Assembly (NCBI GenBank): GCA_963678235.1
Contig: OY782766.1
Span: forward strand, 2,418,001 to 2,482,000
DNA: 64,000 bases
Direction of reading: 5' to 3'
Source of the DNA: JABMQB01 sp963678235
Lineage (GTDB): Bacteria > Bacteroidota > Bacteroidia > Bacteroidales > Prolixibacteraceae
Shown here: positions 18,188-28,200 of the stretch, one piece after another
Numbering within the stretch: position 1 is the first letter of the stretch
Layout: each line of letters opens with the position of its first letter
Translations under genes and position numbers: made by a program
The notes under the pieces: model-generated
What the model was told of the DNA's origin: nothing
Databases searched by the model: none
What the model saw: the letters and a program-made list of their open reading frames with translations, nothing else

Positions 18188-19522
18188 ATGCTCACAGCAA
18201 TTTCACCTGTTGATGGCAGGTACAATAACAAAGTAAAAGCTCTTGAAAATTATTTTAGTGAATATGCGCTCATCAAATACAGGTGCCAGGTTGAAGTAGA
18301 ATACTTTATTTCGCTGTGTGAACTTCCATTGCCACAATTAAGTGGTGTTGCCCCTTCAAAATTTCCGGAGCTTAGATCTGTTATTTCCAATTTTTCTTTG
18401 AAAGATGCGGAAAGGGTAAAAGAAATTGAAAGCGTGACCAATCATGATGTGAAAGCTGTGGAGTATTTTTTAAAGGAAAAATTTGATGCCCTTGGTCTTG
18501 CCGATTTCAAAGAATTCATTCATTTTGGATTGACTTCACAAGATATTAATAATACATCGGTTCCGATTTCTATCCAGGAAGCCTTAACAAACGAATATTA
18601 TCCTTTAATCGATGAATTGTTGGACAAACTAAATGCCTTGGCAAATGAATGGAAAGACATTCCGATGCTTGCCAAAACCCACGGACAACCAGCATCCCCA
18701 ACAAAACTAGGTAAAGAAATTTTGGTTTTTGTGGAAAGGATTAACGTACAACTTGCACAACTTAAAGCCATTGCATGCGATTCGAAATTTGGTGGTGCAA
18801 CCGGTAATTTTAATGCACATTTTGTGGCATACCCAGTCATCGACTGGGAAGCGTTTGGCAATGAATTCCTAAAAGAAAACCTTGGTCTACAACGATCAAA
18901 ATATACCACACAAATATCACACTACGATAACCACGGGGCAATATTCGACGCACTGAAAAGGATTAATACCATTGTTTTGGACCTCGATCGTGACATGTGG
19001 CTTTATATTTCAATGGGCTACTTCAAACAAAAAATAAAAAAAGGCGAGGTAGGTTCTTCCACCATGCCCCATAAAGTGAACCCTATTGACTTTGAAAACT
19101 CGGAAGGGAATATTGGCATTGCAAATGCTTCGTTTGTGCAACTGGCTTCAAAGTTACCCGTTTCCCGTTTACAACGGGATTTGAGTGACTCAACTGTGCT
19201 AAGAAATATCGGGGTACCATTTGCCCATACATTTATTGCATTTACATCTACATTAAAAGGGCTAAATAAGGTACTAATAAACAAGCAGGCAATAAACAAC
19301 GATCTTGAAAACAATTGGGCAGTTGTTGGCGAAGCCATTCAAACTATCCTCAGGCGCGAAGGTTATGCCAATCCATATGAAGCATTAAAAGATTTAACCC
19401 GCATAAACGACGTGGTTAACCAGAAAGTTATGAGCCAGTTTATTGATGGCCTGGATATATCGGAAGAAGTAAAAACTGAAATGAAAGCAATTACCCCACA
19501 TAATTATACAGGTATTTTTTAG
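18188..19522 (+). CDS. purB: Adenylosuccinate lyase
   Basis: PurB catalyses two beta-eliminations in purine synthesis: SAICAR to AICAR plus fumarate, and adenylosuccinate to AMP plus fumarate. The 444-residue protein starts MLTAISPVDGRY as in the E. coli-type enzyme. It has the HFGLTSQDINNT segment, the TKLGKEI helix, the NFNAHF active-site loop, and the fumarase-superfamily signature GSSTMPHKVNPIDFENSEGN (about residues 288-307). It is monocistronic or shares a transcript with the downstream ABC exporter, 28 bases away, although the functions differ. Confidence 0.97.
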   Translation: MLTAISPVDGRYNNKVKALENYFSEYALIKYRCQVEVEYFISLCELPLPQLSGVAPSKFPELRSVISNFSLKDAERVKEIESVTNHDVKAVEYFLKEKFDALGLADFKEFIHFGLTSQDINNTSVPISIQEALTNEYYPLIDELLDKLNALANEWKDIPMLAKTHGQPASPTKLGKEILVFVERINVQLAQLKAIACDSKFGGATGNFNAHFVAYPVIDWEAFGNEFLKENLGLQRSKYTTQISHYDNHGAIFDALKRINTIVLDLDRDMWLYISMGYFKQKIKKGEVGSSTMPHKVNPIDFENSEGNIGIANASFVQLASKLPVSRLQRDLSDSTVLRNIGVPFAHTFIAFTSTLKGLNKVLINKQAINNDLENNWAVVGEAIQTILRREGYANPYEALKDLTRINDVVNQKVMSQFIDGLDISEEVKTEMKAITPHNYTGIF

Positions 19523-19550
19523 TTATACTTGTGTAAGCATACTTTGGTAA

Positions 19551-21377
19551 ATGAAAGAATTTTTAAAACTACTCAGGCGATTGATCCCTCCTTACAAAGC
19601 TAAGATTGGCTCAAATTTTTTGTTCAATCTGCTTGGGGCAATATTTGGGGCATTCTCATTTGCATTAATGATCCCTGCCCTGGAAGTCCTTTTTGGAACC
19701 CAGGAACCAGTGACCGTAAAACCGGAATTAAGTTTTTCGCTTGATACGGCAAAGGAATTATTTAACTATTATGTAAGCGTTGTGATTGATCAATACGGAC
19801 ACCACAATGCGTTGATTTTTATTGGAGCCTTTATTGTAATTACCGTATTTCTGAAAGTTGGCTTCACCTATCTTGCAAGTTATGTAATGATAGCCCTTAG
19901 AAATGGGATTGTACTTGACATCCGATCCAATATTTACAGAAAAATAATCGGATTGCCACTTGGATTTTTCTCGGAAGAAAAAAAAGGTGACATCATGGCC
20001 AGGATGACCAGCGATGTTCAGGAAGTTGAAAACTCCATTGCCAATTCGCTGGAAATGATGTTTAAAAACCCAATCATCATTTTTATTTATCTCCTGATCA
20101 TGATTTACATGAGCTGGTCATTAACCATTTTTGTTTTTATTATGCTCCCATTTACGGGCTTTATTATTGGCAGGATTGGCAGAAGCTTAAAAAGGCAATC
20201 GGTGAAAGGACAAAACAAACTTGGCGAAATACTTTCGATTATCGAAGAAGACTTAACCGGACTGAGGGTCATTAAAGCTTTCAACGCTGAGAAAAAAGCC
20301 ACTGCAAGGTTCGAGAAAGAGAATACAAATTACAAGTTAATTATGAACAGGCTCATGTGGAGGCGTCATTTGGCTCACCCAATGAGCGAATTTTTAGGTA
20401 CCATCGTAATAATCATAGTTTTATGGTATGGAGGCAGGTTAATTCTTACCGGTGAAGGCTCGCTAACAGCAGCCGAATTTATGGGCTACCTTATCTTTTT
20501 TTATGGGATTATCAACCCTGCCAAAGCATTTTCAACTGCACTGTACAGCATCGAAAAAGGAATGGCTTCGATGAACAGGATTGATAAAATCCTCATGGCT
20601 GAGTCAACCATTCATGAAAAACCCGATGCGAAAAGCATTTCTCAGTTTAGTACCTCGTTAAGTTATCAGGATGTTTCATTTTCCTATACAACAAATTTGG
20701 TGTTAGATCATGTAAATATTGATATACCAAAAGGAAAAACGGTTGCACTGGTAGGGAAATCGGGAAGTGGAAAAACAACCATGGTTGACCTCCTCCCTCG
20801 TTTCTGGGATGTTACTGAAGGGGAAATACTAATTGATGGAAGCGATATCAGGGATGTTAAATTAAAAAATTTACGGAACCTGATTGGGAATGTAAACCAG
20901 GAACCAATATTATTTAACGATACCATTTATAATAATATCGCCTTCGGGCTCGAAAACACCACTGAAGAGGAAGTTATAAAAGCAGCTAAAATTGCAAATG
21001 CCCATGAGTTTATCCTGGAAACTGAAAATGGCTATGATACCATTATTGGTGACCGGGGTGATAAACTATCCGGTGGACAAAAGCAACGAATATCGATTGC
21101 CAGGGCGGTATTAAGCAATCCTCCTATCCTTATTCTTGATGAAGCAACTTCGGCACTGGATACAGAATCTGAGAAACTAGTGCAGAACGCCTTGGAAAAC
21201 CTCATGAAAAACCGTACATCGTTGGTCATTGCACACAGGTTATCGACCATTAAAAATGCAGATATTATTTGTGTTTTGGAAGGTGGGAAAATTGTGGAAA
21301 AAGGAACACACGAAGAATTACTTAAACAAAACGGAGCCTATAAAAAACTGTATAAAATGCAGTTTTATGAAGATTAG
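19551..21377 (+). CDS. MsbA-like ABC exporter (fused membrane and ATPase domains)
   Basis: This 608-residue half-transporter has about six membrane helices in residues 20-320 and then a nucleotide-binding domain. Walker A is GKSGSGKTT (near residue 400), the signature is LSGGQKQR (near 506), and Walker B is ILILDEATSALD followed by the switch His in AHRLSTI. It would act as a homodimer exporting a lipid or drug; an MsbA-like lipid A flippase is the most common member in Bacteroidota, but the substrate cannot be proved. It lies 28 bases after purB and converges with the LutA-like gene with two bases between stops. Confidence 0.92.
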   Translation: MKEFLKLLRRLIPPYKAKIGSNFLFNLLGAIFGAFSFALMIPALEVLFGTQEPVTVKPELSFSLDTAKELFNYYVSVVIDQYGHHNALIFIGAFIVITVFLKVGFTYLASYVMIALRNGIVLDIRSNIYRKIIGLPLGFFSEEKKGDIMARMTSDVQEVENSIANSLEMMFKNPIIIFIYLLIMIYMSWSLTIFVFIMLPFTGFIIGRIGRSLKRQSVKGQNKLGEILSIIEEDLTGLRVIKAFNAEKKATARFEKENTNYKLIMNRLMWRRHLAHPMSEFLGTIVIIIVLWYGGRLILTGEGSLTAAEFMGYLIFFYGIINPAKAFSTALYSIEKGMASMNRIDKILMAESTIHEKPDAKSISQFSTSLSYQDVSFSYTTNLVLDHVNIDIPKGKTVALVGKSGSGKTTMVDLLPRFWDVTEGEILIDGSDIRDVKLKNLRNLIGNVNQEPILFNDTIYNNIAFGLENTTEEEVIKAAKIANAHEFILETENGYDTIIGDRGDKLSGGQKQRISIARAVLSNPPILILDEATSALDTESEKLVQNALENLMKNRTSLVIAHRLSTIKNADIICVLEGGKIVEKGTHEELLKQNGAYKKLYKMQFYED

Positions 21378-21379
21378 TA

Positions 21380-22102
21380 CTACCATCCGGATGCCAAAAT
21401 ATCAGCAAGGTGGATTGGTTTAATTGGCAATTTTTGTTTGATGATATAACTTTCGATATTTAGCAAACAGGAAGATTCTGTGGAAACGATATACTCTGCA
21501 CCTGTTGCCAGCGCATTTTCAACTTTTTGTTCGGTCATTGCCGAAGACACTACCTTGAATTTCGCAACAAAAGTACCACCAAATCCACAACAAGTCTCAG
21601 TATCCTGCATTTCGATCAATTCCAATCCTTTTATCTTGGAGAGTAGTTGCCGTGGTTCACTTTTTATGCCGTACTCCCTCAATCCCGCACATGAATCATG
21701 AAAGGTAACTTTATGCGGGAAAACGGCTCCAAAATCATCTACTTTCAAATGGTTCACCAAAAAATCACTCAGTTCAAAAATCCGTTTTTTTAACTTTTCA
21801 ACCTTCTGCAATTCAGGATCATTATCGGAAAAAAGTTTTGTATAATTATTTCTAATAAAACCTGTGCATGAGGCTGACGGACTAACAATAACTGAGTCTT
21901 GTTGAAAATCGTTCATGAATTTATTGGCAAGTGTTTTTGCTTCTTTCCAGTATCCACTATTAAAAGCTGGTTGCCCGCAACAAGTCTGCTCTGGATTGTA
22001 GGAAACATCTACCTGGAGTTTTTCGAGAATCTTAACCACATTAAAAGCAGTATCCGGATACATCTGATCGATAAAACAAGGAATAAAAAGGCTTACTTTC
22101 AT
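21380..22102 (-). CDS. LutA/YkgE-like Fe-S oxidoreductase subunit
   Basis: This 240-residue protein has two CCG modules: PCFIDQMYP with EQTCCGQPAF, then FHDSCAGLREYG with ETCCGFGGTF. These bind an unusual Fe-S cofactor in LutA (lactate oxidation) and heterodisulfide-reductase-like subunits. The ATG at 22102 (MKVSLFIPCF) is the correct start. The frame stays open to 22273 but would run through a tRNA gene. LutA normally works with LutB and LutC; neither is adjacent, so the electron partner and substrate (probably lactate) are uncertain. Confidence 0.88.
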   Translation of the reverse strand: MKVSLFIPCFIDQMYPDTAFNVVKILEKLQVDVSYNPEQTCCGQPAFNSGYWKEAKTLANKFMNDFQQDSVIVSPSASCTGFIRNNYTKLFSDNDPELQKVEKLKKRIFELSDFLVNHLKVDDFGAVFPHKVTFHDSCAGLREYGIKSEPRQLLSKIKGLELIEMQDTETCCGFGGTFVAKFKVVSSAMTEQKVENALATGAEYIVSTESSCLLNIESYIIKQKLPIKPIHLADILASGW

Positions 22103-22147
22103 TGAAAATTTGTTTATCCTAAAATAGAAAAAAGACCTGCTATAAAC

Positions 22148-22181
22148 AAAAAACAAGCTACTAATAAGCAGCTTGTTTTTT
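22148..22181 (-). terminator. Terminator of the tRNA-Trp transcript
   Basis: A perfect 12-bp stem (22148-22159 with 22170-22181) begins two bases past the tRNA 3' end. On the minus strand the stem ends in a run of six T. Confidence 0.8.
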
Positions 22182-22182
22182 G

Positions 22183-22255
22183 CACGGGAGGAGCGACTCG
22201 AACGCCCGACACCTGGTTTTGGAGACCAGTGCTCTACCAACTGAGCTACACCCGT
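22183..22255 (-). tRNA. tRNA-Trp (anticodon CCA)
   Basis: The 73-base gene folds into a standard cloverleaf. The anticodon loop is CTCCAAA with stem CTGGT/ACCAG, the D arm is GCTC...GAGC, and the T arm contains TTCGAGT. The acceptor stem has one U-U mismatch at position 6-67. CCA is not encoded. Confidence 0.95.
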
Positions 22256-22362
22256 ATGGTTTTGCGGTTGCAAATATAATAATTCATTTACAATTACCTA
22301 GAAGTTTTATCCCTAATTAAAGATATCAACCATAGTGTAAAAGAAACAAATAACTTCTATTC

Positions 22363-22398
22363 CAAAAAAAGGTTGTTCGACAAACCGAACAACCTTTT
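22363..22398 (-). terminator. Terminator of the tRNA-Ser transcript
   Basis: A 13-bp perfect stem (22367-22379 with 22386-22398) starts just after the tRNA-Ser 3' end and is followed on the minus strand by seven T. It keeps the two tRNAs as separate transcripts. Confidence 0.85.
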
Positions 22399-22399
22399 G

Positions 22400-22484
22400 C
22401 GGAGAGTGAGGGATTCGAACCCCCGGTACCTCTCGGTACAACGGTTTTCAAGACCGCCGCATTCGACCACTCTGCCAACTCTCC
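22400..22484 (-). tRNA. tRNA-Ser (anticodon TGA)
   Basis: An 85-base class II tRNA with acceptor stem GGAGAGT/ACTCTCC, anticodon loop CTTGAAA (anticodon TGA), a long variable arm, and a TTCGAAT T-loop. CCA is not encoded. Confidence 0.95.
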
Positions 22485-22762
22485 TGAGCGCGACAAAAGT
22501 AGAATAATTTTTAAAATACAAAAAGCTTTCCGTGAAAAAAAGTTGAAAAATGATGAAAAAAAAAAGTGTTTATGGTTGTTTTTCTGAAAGTTATTTCAGA
22601 ATTTAGTAAAACGTTATAAAAAACGCTGAAAGTATTGATTTTATTGGCGTTTTCGAACAAATAGTACTAAAATTGAAAATTAGTTTTAACGAAAATTGCT
22701 CTTTACACAAGAAAGTAACACACTCATTTTCAATAATTTAATTAATTTAAATTTTTTATCTT

Positions 22763-23035
22763 ATGAACAAAGCTCAATTAATTGATGCAATGGCTGAAAA
22801 AGCCGGATTAACAAAAGCAGACGCAAAAAAAGCATTAGATGCTTTCGTAGATGCAACAACAGATGCCCTTAAAGCAGGTGATAGAGTAGCTCTAATTGGA
22901 TTTGGTTCTTATTCTGTTTCAGAACGTAGTGCAAGAACAGGTAGAAATCCTCAAACTGGAAAAGAAATTACTATTGCTGCTAAAAAAGTTGTTAAATTCA
23001 AAGCAGGTGCTGAACTAGCTTCAGCTGTTTCGTAA
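22763..23035 (+). CDS. hup: HU-family DNA-binding protein
   Basis: This 90-residue nucleoid protein has the typical HU start MNKAQLIDAMAEKAGL. The DNA-binding arm shows GFGSYSVSERSARTGRNPQTG with the Pro that intercalates into DNA, followed by KVVKFKAGAEL. It bends and compacts DNA as a dimer. The long leader upstream (about 22500-22762) is AT-rich and a strong terminator follows at 23055. A second, divergent HU-like gene lies at 49250-49534. Confidence 0.96.
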   Translation: MNKAQLIDAMAEKAGLTKADAKKALDAFVDATTDALKAGDRVALIGFGSYSVSERSARTGRNPQTGKEITIAAKKVVKFKAGAELASAVS

Positions 23036-23054
23036 CTGGACGTAGAAAAAATTT

Positions 23055-23083
23055 AAAGGGAGGCTTTTAGCTTCCCTTTTTTT
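23055..23083 (+). terminator. Terminator of the HU gene
   Basis: An 11-bp stem (23055-23065 with 23069-23079, one G-T pair) is followed by a seven-T run, 20 bases past the HU stop. Confidence 0.88.
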
Positions 23084-23110
23084 ATAGTTGATTTTCACTG
23101 ATTTACGACA

Positions 23111-23785
23111 ATGCAAAAAGAACTCATCAAATATTTCTCGAATTTAGTAACCCCCGAAAGATATGCCCTATTCCAACAAATACTTCAAAGCAGGACCAAA
23201 TACCTAACAGTTGTTTTGGAAGATATTTATCAATCGCAAAATGCCAGTGCCGTTTTGCGCAGTTGCGATTGTTTTGGTATTCAGGATGTGCACATTATAG
23301 AAAACCAGAATATTTTTGATGTGGATACGCAAGTTGCACTTGGATCCTCAAAATGGGTAACTTTGCACAAATACTCTGAAAAAGAGAATAATACACTTGA
23401 AGCCATTCAAAAACTGAGAAAAAATGGGTACCGGATCGTTGCAACCAGCCCCCATGAAAATGATGTTAACCTGGAAGAATTCGACCTCACAAAGGGTAAA
23501 AGCGCGTTGTTATTTGGCTCTGAATTGCCTGGAATTTCAGACATTATTAAAAATGAGGCCGATGAGTTCCTGAAAATCCCGATGGTTGGTTTTACTGAAA
23601 GTTTCAATATTTCCGTATCAGTAGCAATTATCCTTCATCACCTGACCTATAAACTGAGAAATTCAGATAATATAGCTTGGCAATTATCTGAAAAGGATCA
23701 GAATGAAACAATGCTAAATTGGTTAAGAAACACTATCAATAGAAGCGACCTTATCGAAAAAGATTTTTACAAATCCAGAAAATAG
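23111..23785 (+). CDS. trmH: SpoU-family tRNA (guanosine-2'-O)-methyltransferase, TrmH-like
   Basis: TrmH methylates the ribose of G18 in tRNA with S-adenosylmethionine. The 224-residue protein has the three SPOUT motifs: NASAVLRSCDCFGI (motif 1), LLFGSELPGIS (motif 2) and IPMVGFTESFNISVSVAI (motif 3), which form the trefoil-knot cofactor site. The N-terminal extension (RYALFQQILQSR) resembles TrmH rather than the shorter TrmL. It lies close to two tRNA genes, but on the other strand. Confidence 0.9.
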   Translation: MQKELIKYFSNLVTPERYALFQQILQSRTKYLTVVLEDIYQSQNASAVLRSCDCFGIQDVHIIENQNIFDVDTQVALGSSKWVTLHKYSEKENNTLEAIQKLRKNGYRIVATSPHENDVNLEEFDLTKGKSALLFGSELPGISDIIKNEADEFLKIPMVGFTESFNISVSVAIILHHLTYKLRNSDNIAWQLSEKDQNETMLNWLRNTINRSDLIEKDFYKSRK

Positions 23786-23969
23786 GACTAACATCTAACC
23801 TTTGTTCCTTCCTAACGAGCAAATATTAACTAAACCACTATGCACTAGAAGTACATAGGTTTAAGATTGAATGAAATTCAAAAAAAATAATACAAAAATA
23901 GACATGAGCATTGAGTAATGAGTAGAGAGAAAAATTATTCTCAATACTCAAATCTACGTCATTTTAAAT

Positions 23970-24075
23970 TCGAAATTTATAGCAACTAAAGTAGCTGCAA
24001 TGATCCCGATTGAATCCGGGAGCAGAGCCTGCTCCGAATACAATTCGGAGGTTTTAACCATTAACTAGAAAATAA
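23970..24075. repeat. Dispersed intergenic repeat, copy 2
   Basis: This copy shares the 4600-4682 core and adds an insert with two overlapping hairpins: GGAGCAG/CTGCTCC (24019-24035) and CTCCGAAT/ATTCGGAG (24032-24050). They share CTCC, so only one can form at a time. A CCCG...CGGG pairing precedes them. It looks like a structured, non-coding, REP-like or miniature mobile element. Confidence 0.65.
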
Positions 24076-24319
24076 AAGAAATACACACCTATTATTACAT
24101 GGGTATTTTTTGCCCTTTTTATAGATTTATGTACAAAAATGGCACTTTGTCCTATCCTGGGAAAATTAACTTTTCGTGCAAAATTTCCGAAATCCCTGAG
24201 TCAAAAAACATGCCTCGCCATTAAAACACTTACAATATTTTTAATATTTTATCTCGGCATAAATTGCATTAAACATTAAGTAAATACCATTCCATAAATG
24301 GAGCTTTATTAGGCTTAAA

Positions 24320-24447
24320 TTCCCAAGATGGGAAACCAAACACGATAAACAGAAACCCATAATCATCTGTATTACTGACCATTGCAAGCACTAATCTTTG
24401 CATGGCATATTTTATGCAACTATTAGCGCGAACCGTTACACAAAACT
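24320..24447 (+). promoter_or_regulatory. Sigma-54-like promoter with upstream activator site, adhesin operon
   Basis: The inverted repeat TTCCCA-AGA-TGGGAA (24320-24334) lies 77 bp upstream of TGGCAT-N5-ATGCA (24403-24418). This fits the sigma-54 consensus (GG and GC ten bases apart), and the repeat would lie near -100, where enhancer-binding activators sit. The 46 bases at 24402-24447 recur with 40 identities plus one gap at 40506-40550, before porP. No TAnnTTTG housekeeping box is evident in the block. The sigma-54 assignment is inferred; the conservation is seen. Confidence 0.6.
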
Positions 24448-24720
24448 AAAATACAGTGACAGATGCTATATGGAGGTAATCTTGAACAATAAAAGATGAA
24501 TAAACCTTTGGGGCTATTTTTCAATTTGGGAAAACAAAGGTATTTTTTACCAAAAATCATGGATTCCCTTATAGCCAAAAAGTTTCCTTTAGCGTAATTT
24601 TCACAAATAGTTTTGAATACTAGGCTTGAATTGCCGAAGTAAGAGTTTTGAATTGAAAGCTATTGCAATATGAAAATGAAACATAAAGAATTTATACGCA
24701 ATTCTATAAACCACCATAAA

Positions 24721-25203
24721 ATGAAAACACAGAATTTCCTTTTAACCGTACTGTTTATTTTGGCAGCATCACTGTTCGTATCTGCCCAGTCAGATTGTAA
24801 CATTAATTTGGCAGCAAATAATAATAGAACCATTAAAACAATTAAAAACCTAAGTTATACCTATACCTTAATCGTCACTAATTTGGGATCTGAAACAAGT
24901 GAAGTTGAGCTTTTTGCTAATAATGCAAATGAAACTTGCGAAAACCCGGATGGTTTATCGAATGAATATAACATTCCGCTTGAGAATGAGATTCTGGACA
25001 GTGAGCTAAACCCAATTAATTCTCCTATCACTTTAGGTGCGGGAGATTCCTTCACTTTTCTGGTAAAATTGAATGCAAGCGCAGATTCCAGTCAGGAAAG
25101 ATGGAATTGCACCGAAGTTATCGCAGAAGCAAATAATTGTACAAACGATCCGCTAAAAATATTGTTGCACACATTTAACCCTAATCCATCAGAACTGGAT
25201 TAA
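24721..25203 (+). CDS. Small secreted protein preceding the giant adhesin
   Basis: From the ATG at 24721 the protein is about 160 residues with a clear signal peptide (MKTQNFLLTVLFILAASLFV, cleavage near SAQ). An ATG at 24670 would add 17 polar residues and is less likely. The mature part looks like one immunoglobulin-like or DUF11-type beta-sandwich (LSYTYTLIVTNLGSETSEVEL, then GAGDSFTFLVKLNASADSS) with four Cys. It ends in LHTFNPNPSELD with no T9SS tail. The adhesin starts 21 bases after its stop, so it is the first gene of that operon and may be a periplasmic or surface partner of the adhesin. The function is unknown. Confidence 0.75.
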   Translation: MKTQNFLLTVLFILAASLFVSAQSDCNINLAANNNRTIKTIKNLSYTYTLIVTNLGSETSEVELFANNANETCENPDGLSNEYNIPLENEILDSELNPINSPITLGAGDSFTFLVKLNASADSSQERWNCTEVIAEANNCTNDPLKILLHTFNPNPSELD

Positions 25204-25224
25204 CACATATCAAAATCATCTGTT

Positions 25225-28200
25225 ATGAAAAACATTTTACCTTTTAAAAGTATAGTAAAACAGGCTAAAAAATTAGCCTGTTTATTGAGCTTTATATACT
25301 TAATACCATTTAGTGGATTAGGGCAGGAAGTTATAGTGGATAAAAGTATCTCTATTGGCGATGTTTGCGACCATGTAGATGTAGATATTGATATTACAGG
25401 CGATCCCGTACCTAGGCCAATTGAAGCTGTACTTGTAATTGACAGATCGGGAAGTATGGGGACCACCTATATGAATCACGCCAAAGATGCCGCAAAACAA
25501 TTCGCTCGAAAATTTCTGGTGGATGAATATATCCCTGGCAATAAAATTGCAATAGTTAGTTATAGCTACTCAGCAACTTTAGACGTTTCTTTGACAAATA
25601 GCTATTCTGCTGTTGAGGCTGCAATTAACACACTTGATTCCGATGGATATACCAATATTGCAGATGGTTTTGATAAAGCAAAACTTGAATTAGAGACAAA
25701 TGGATCTTTTAACAATACCGTAATTAGATCAATTGTCCTACTCACCGATGGGGTTGCTAACAGAGCTCCGAGCTACTATAGCTGTTCAAGATGTTCAACA
25801 AGCCCAACTGTCCATACATGTTGCACAAATGCAGCTATTTCCAGTGGACAAGCAACACACACCATTAATAACTATAACACCAAAGTGTTTTCCATTGGTT
25901 TATTTGGTGGAATAAGTGGAGATGTTCAAGCTTTGGCTGAATCAACCATGGAACAAGCTCAAAATGACGGATTTTGGTCAACAGAATCATCTGCAAATTT
26001 ATCCGGTATTTATGATCAAATTTCAAACCAGTTAATTTGGGCCGCTAAAACTGCTATCACAGAAGAAGCTGTTCAAACAGGATATACTTTATTAACTGAA
26101 TCAATAACAGCAAGTGCTGGTACAACCGGGGTAAATGGTAACATTATCACTTGGGAACTTGATTATATATATGATGAAATAGTCACTTTAAGCTATACCC
26201 TAATTGCCAATCAAGGTACATGTGGAGCACAAACACCAAGTACCGGAACTTTGTCATACATAAACTCAGAAGAACAGGAAACTTCAATAAATTTCACCAA
26301 TCCTGAAGTTTGTATTCCATGTGCCGAAATCTCTTCGATTGCGGTTGAGCCTGTATCAGATTGCAGTTGTGTGGTCGATTATTCAAGCACAATTGATTTA
26401 TCAGGAAACTGTGGAGGCAATGTGGTAGCTTATGCCTGGGAATTTTTCCTTGATGGACAAAACATTGGTAATTCAAACAGCGAAGATGGTACATTTACCA
26501 TTCCTGCCCAATATTGTCCTGTTGCAAGCAACACTGAGTTTAGAGGAGAACTTACCATCTCATTCGAAGATGATAATCCTTCCTGTACTTTAAGCAGAAC
26601 CGATGAAGCAACCACAACAATCAACTATTGTCCATATGAAAACCCGGATGACTGGGCATACGACTGTGGTGCAAATATAGATGTTGAAGTTATTGGAACG
26701 GGAACTGATGGAGATGCTTCAACTCCACTTTTTATTTCAGACATAGGTTCCGTTGATAAAATTATTGTGGAGGCAATTAATAAAGGAGGAACAGCACCTG
26801 CTTCCATGGTGTTTACTTCTTCTTTACAATCTATTGCTGCCCCCAGACTCGTGCCTGAAAATGGAAATAGTCAACATGGTATTTATCGTGCTGAAATGGA
26901 TCCCGTTTCGTCAATTACTTTAAATACACCTAGTCCTACAAATACCTATTCATTTGTAGCTTATATTTTTAGAAATAATCAAGACCAAAAAGCGTCAACA
27001 GGATTGTATGAAGGAGTTTATTTATATCATAATACAAAGACAATAACTATTCCTACTTCTTCTGTTTCTAAAAATCTTGAGTTATACATTCCAATCACGG
27101 AATTAACCAACGATTCAAGAATTGTAGATATACATATAGAAGCTGGCACTGCAGTTTTCGACACAACTTATTCGCTTCCAAATATGGGATACTCACTTAA
27201 CATCTCACCACTCAAAATGTACAATATCCCTGGTGATGTAACAGAAGCTGAAGTTACGGTCACGTCTCCGGGATCTAATGGTGATTCTTTCCTATTTGGC
27301 ACAATCGTGGCTAATATTGAATGTCTTTATGATATTGAATTGACCTGTCCTTCAGATTTAAATCTTTCAGGTTGCGGAACAAACGTAATTACTGGATTAC
27401 CATATTCTGAATCAAAACAAAATATTAGTCTATCTCAGTTCACCGAACTGGGAGGGAGTTTAACAGCCGGTTGCGGAATTAATGAAATTTCGTACCAAGA
27501 TAGCCAAACGGGCTCAAACCCGATTCATGTTACAAGAACCTTTACCGTTTCGGATTTTTGCGAAAACGAAAAAACTTGCGAACAGACTATTACAATTACG
27601 AATAACCTCGAAGTAACATTAAGTGAATATGGACCATATTGTGACTCGAATGATGGTGTTCAATTAGATGGTCAACCTTCTGGTGGAACATATTATGGAA
27701 CAGGAGTTGATGAAGACGGCTTCTTTTCAATTGCTAATGCAGAAATTGGCTCAAATATTATTAAATACGTTTACTTAGATGAACACGGATGCTCTGATTC
27801 TGCTGAAATAAACATTGAAGTAATCAGAACCCCTAACGTATATGACCCAGCAGACACGTTCTACTGTGACTCACATATTCTTGGTGAGATACAAGGAGAA
27901 TATTTAACAGGCAATGAGGTATATAGAACCGAGCCAAACGGCGGAGGTGAAGTAGTTCCTGTTGGAACCCTGATAACAGAAACTGTAACACTTTATGTTT
28001 ATGATGAAACAGGTACTGATCCAAATTGCTTCGATCAAAACGGTTTTGTAATTGAAATTTGGTATTCTCCTGTTTTAGATACTATACCGGATCAGGTAGC
28101 ATGCAATAGTTTTGTACTTCCTGATATAACAGGAGAAATTGTGACAGATCGTCGGGCATACTGGACAGAGCCAAACGAAGGTGGAACAAAATATGAAATA

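Larger units (their letters stand above)
23786..24720. other. About 0.9-kb intergenic region before the adhesin operon
   Basis: I see no gene here. The region holds dispersed repeat copy 2 (23970-24075), an inverted repeat CCATT/AATGG near 24288-24302, the shared sigma-54-like control element (24320-24447), and a leader of about 290 bases before the first ATG I accept. The leader contains a second TTTGGGAAA half site near 24525 and a possible nine-codon open frame from 24471, which is too short to support. Confidence 0.55.

Noticed and set aside
22103..22273. N-terminal extension of the LutA-like gene
   Set aside because: The extension is translated across the tRNA-Trp gene and its terminator; the family start MKVSLFIPCF at 22102 fits.
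22148..22484. tRNA pair as an integration site for a mobile element
   Set aside because: No integrase, no direct repeat of a tRNA end and no change of gene content next to the tRNAs.
24448..24720. Riboswitch in the long adhesin leader
   Set aside because: I could not match any known aptamer core, and the downstream gene gives no ligand hint.
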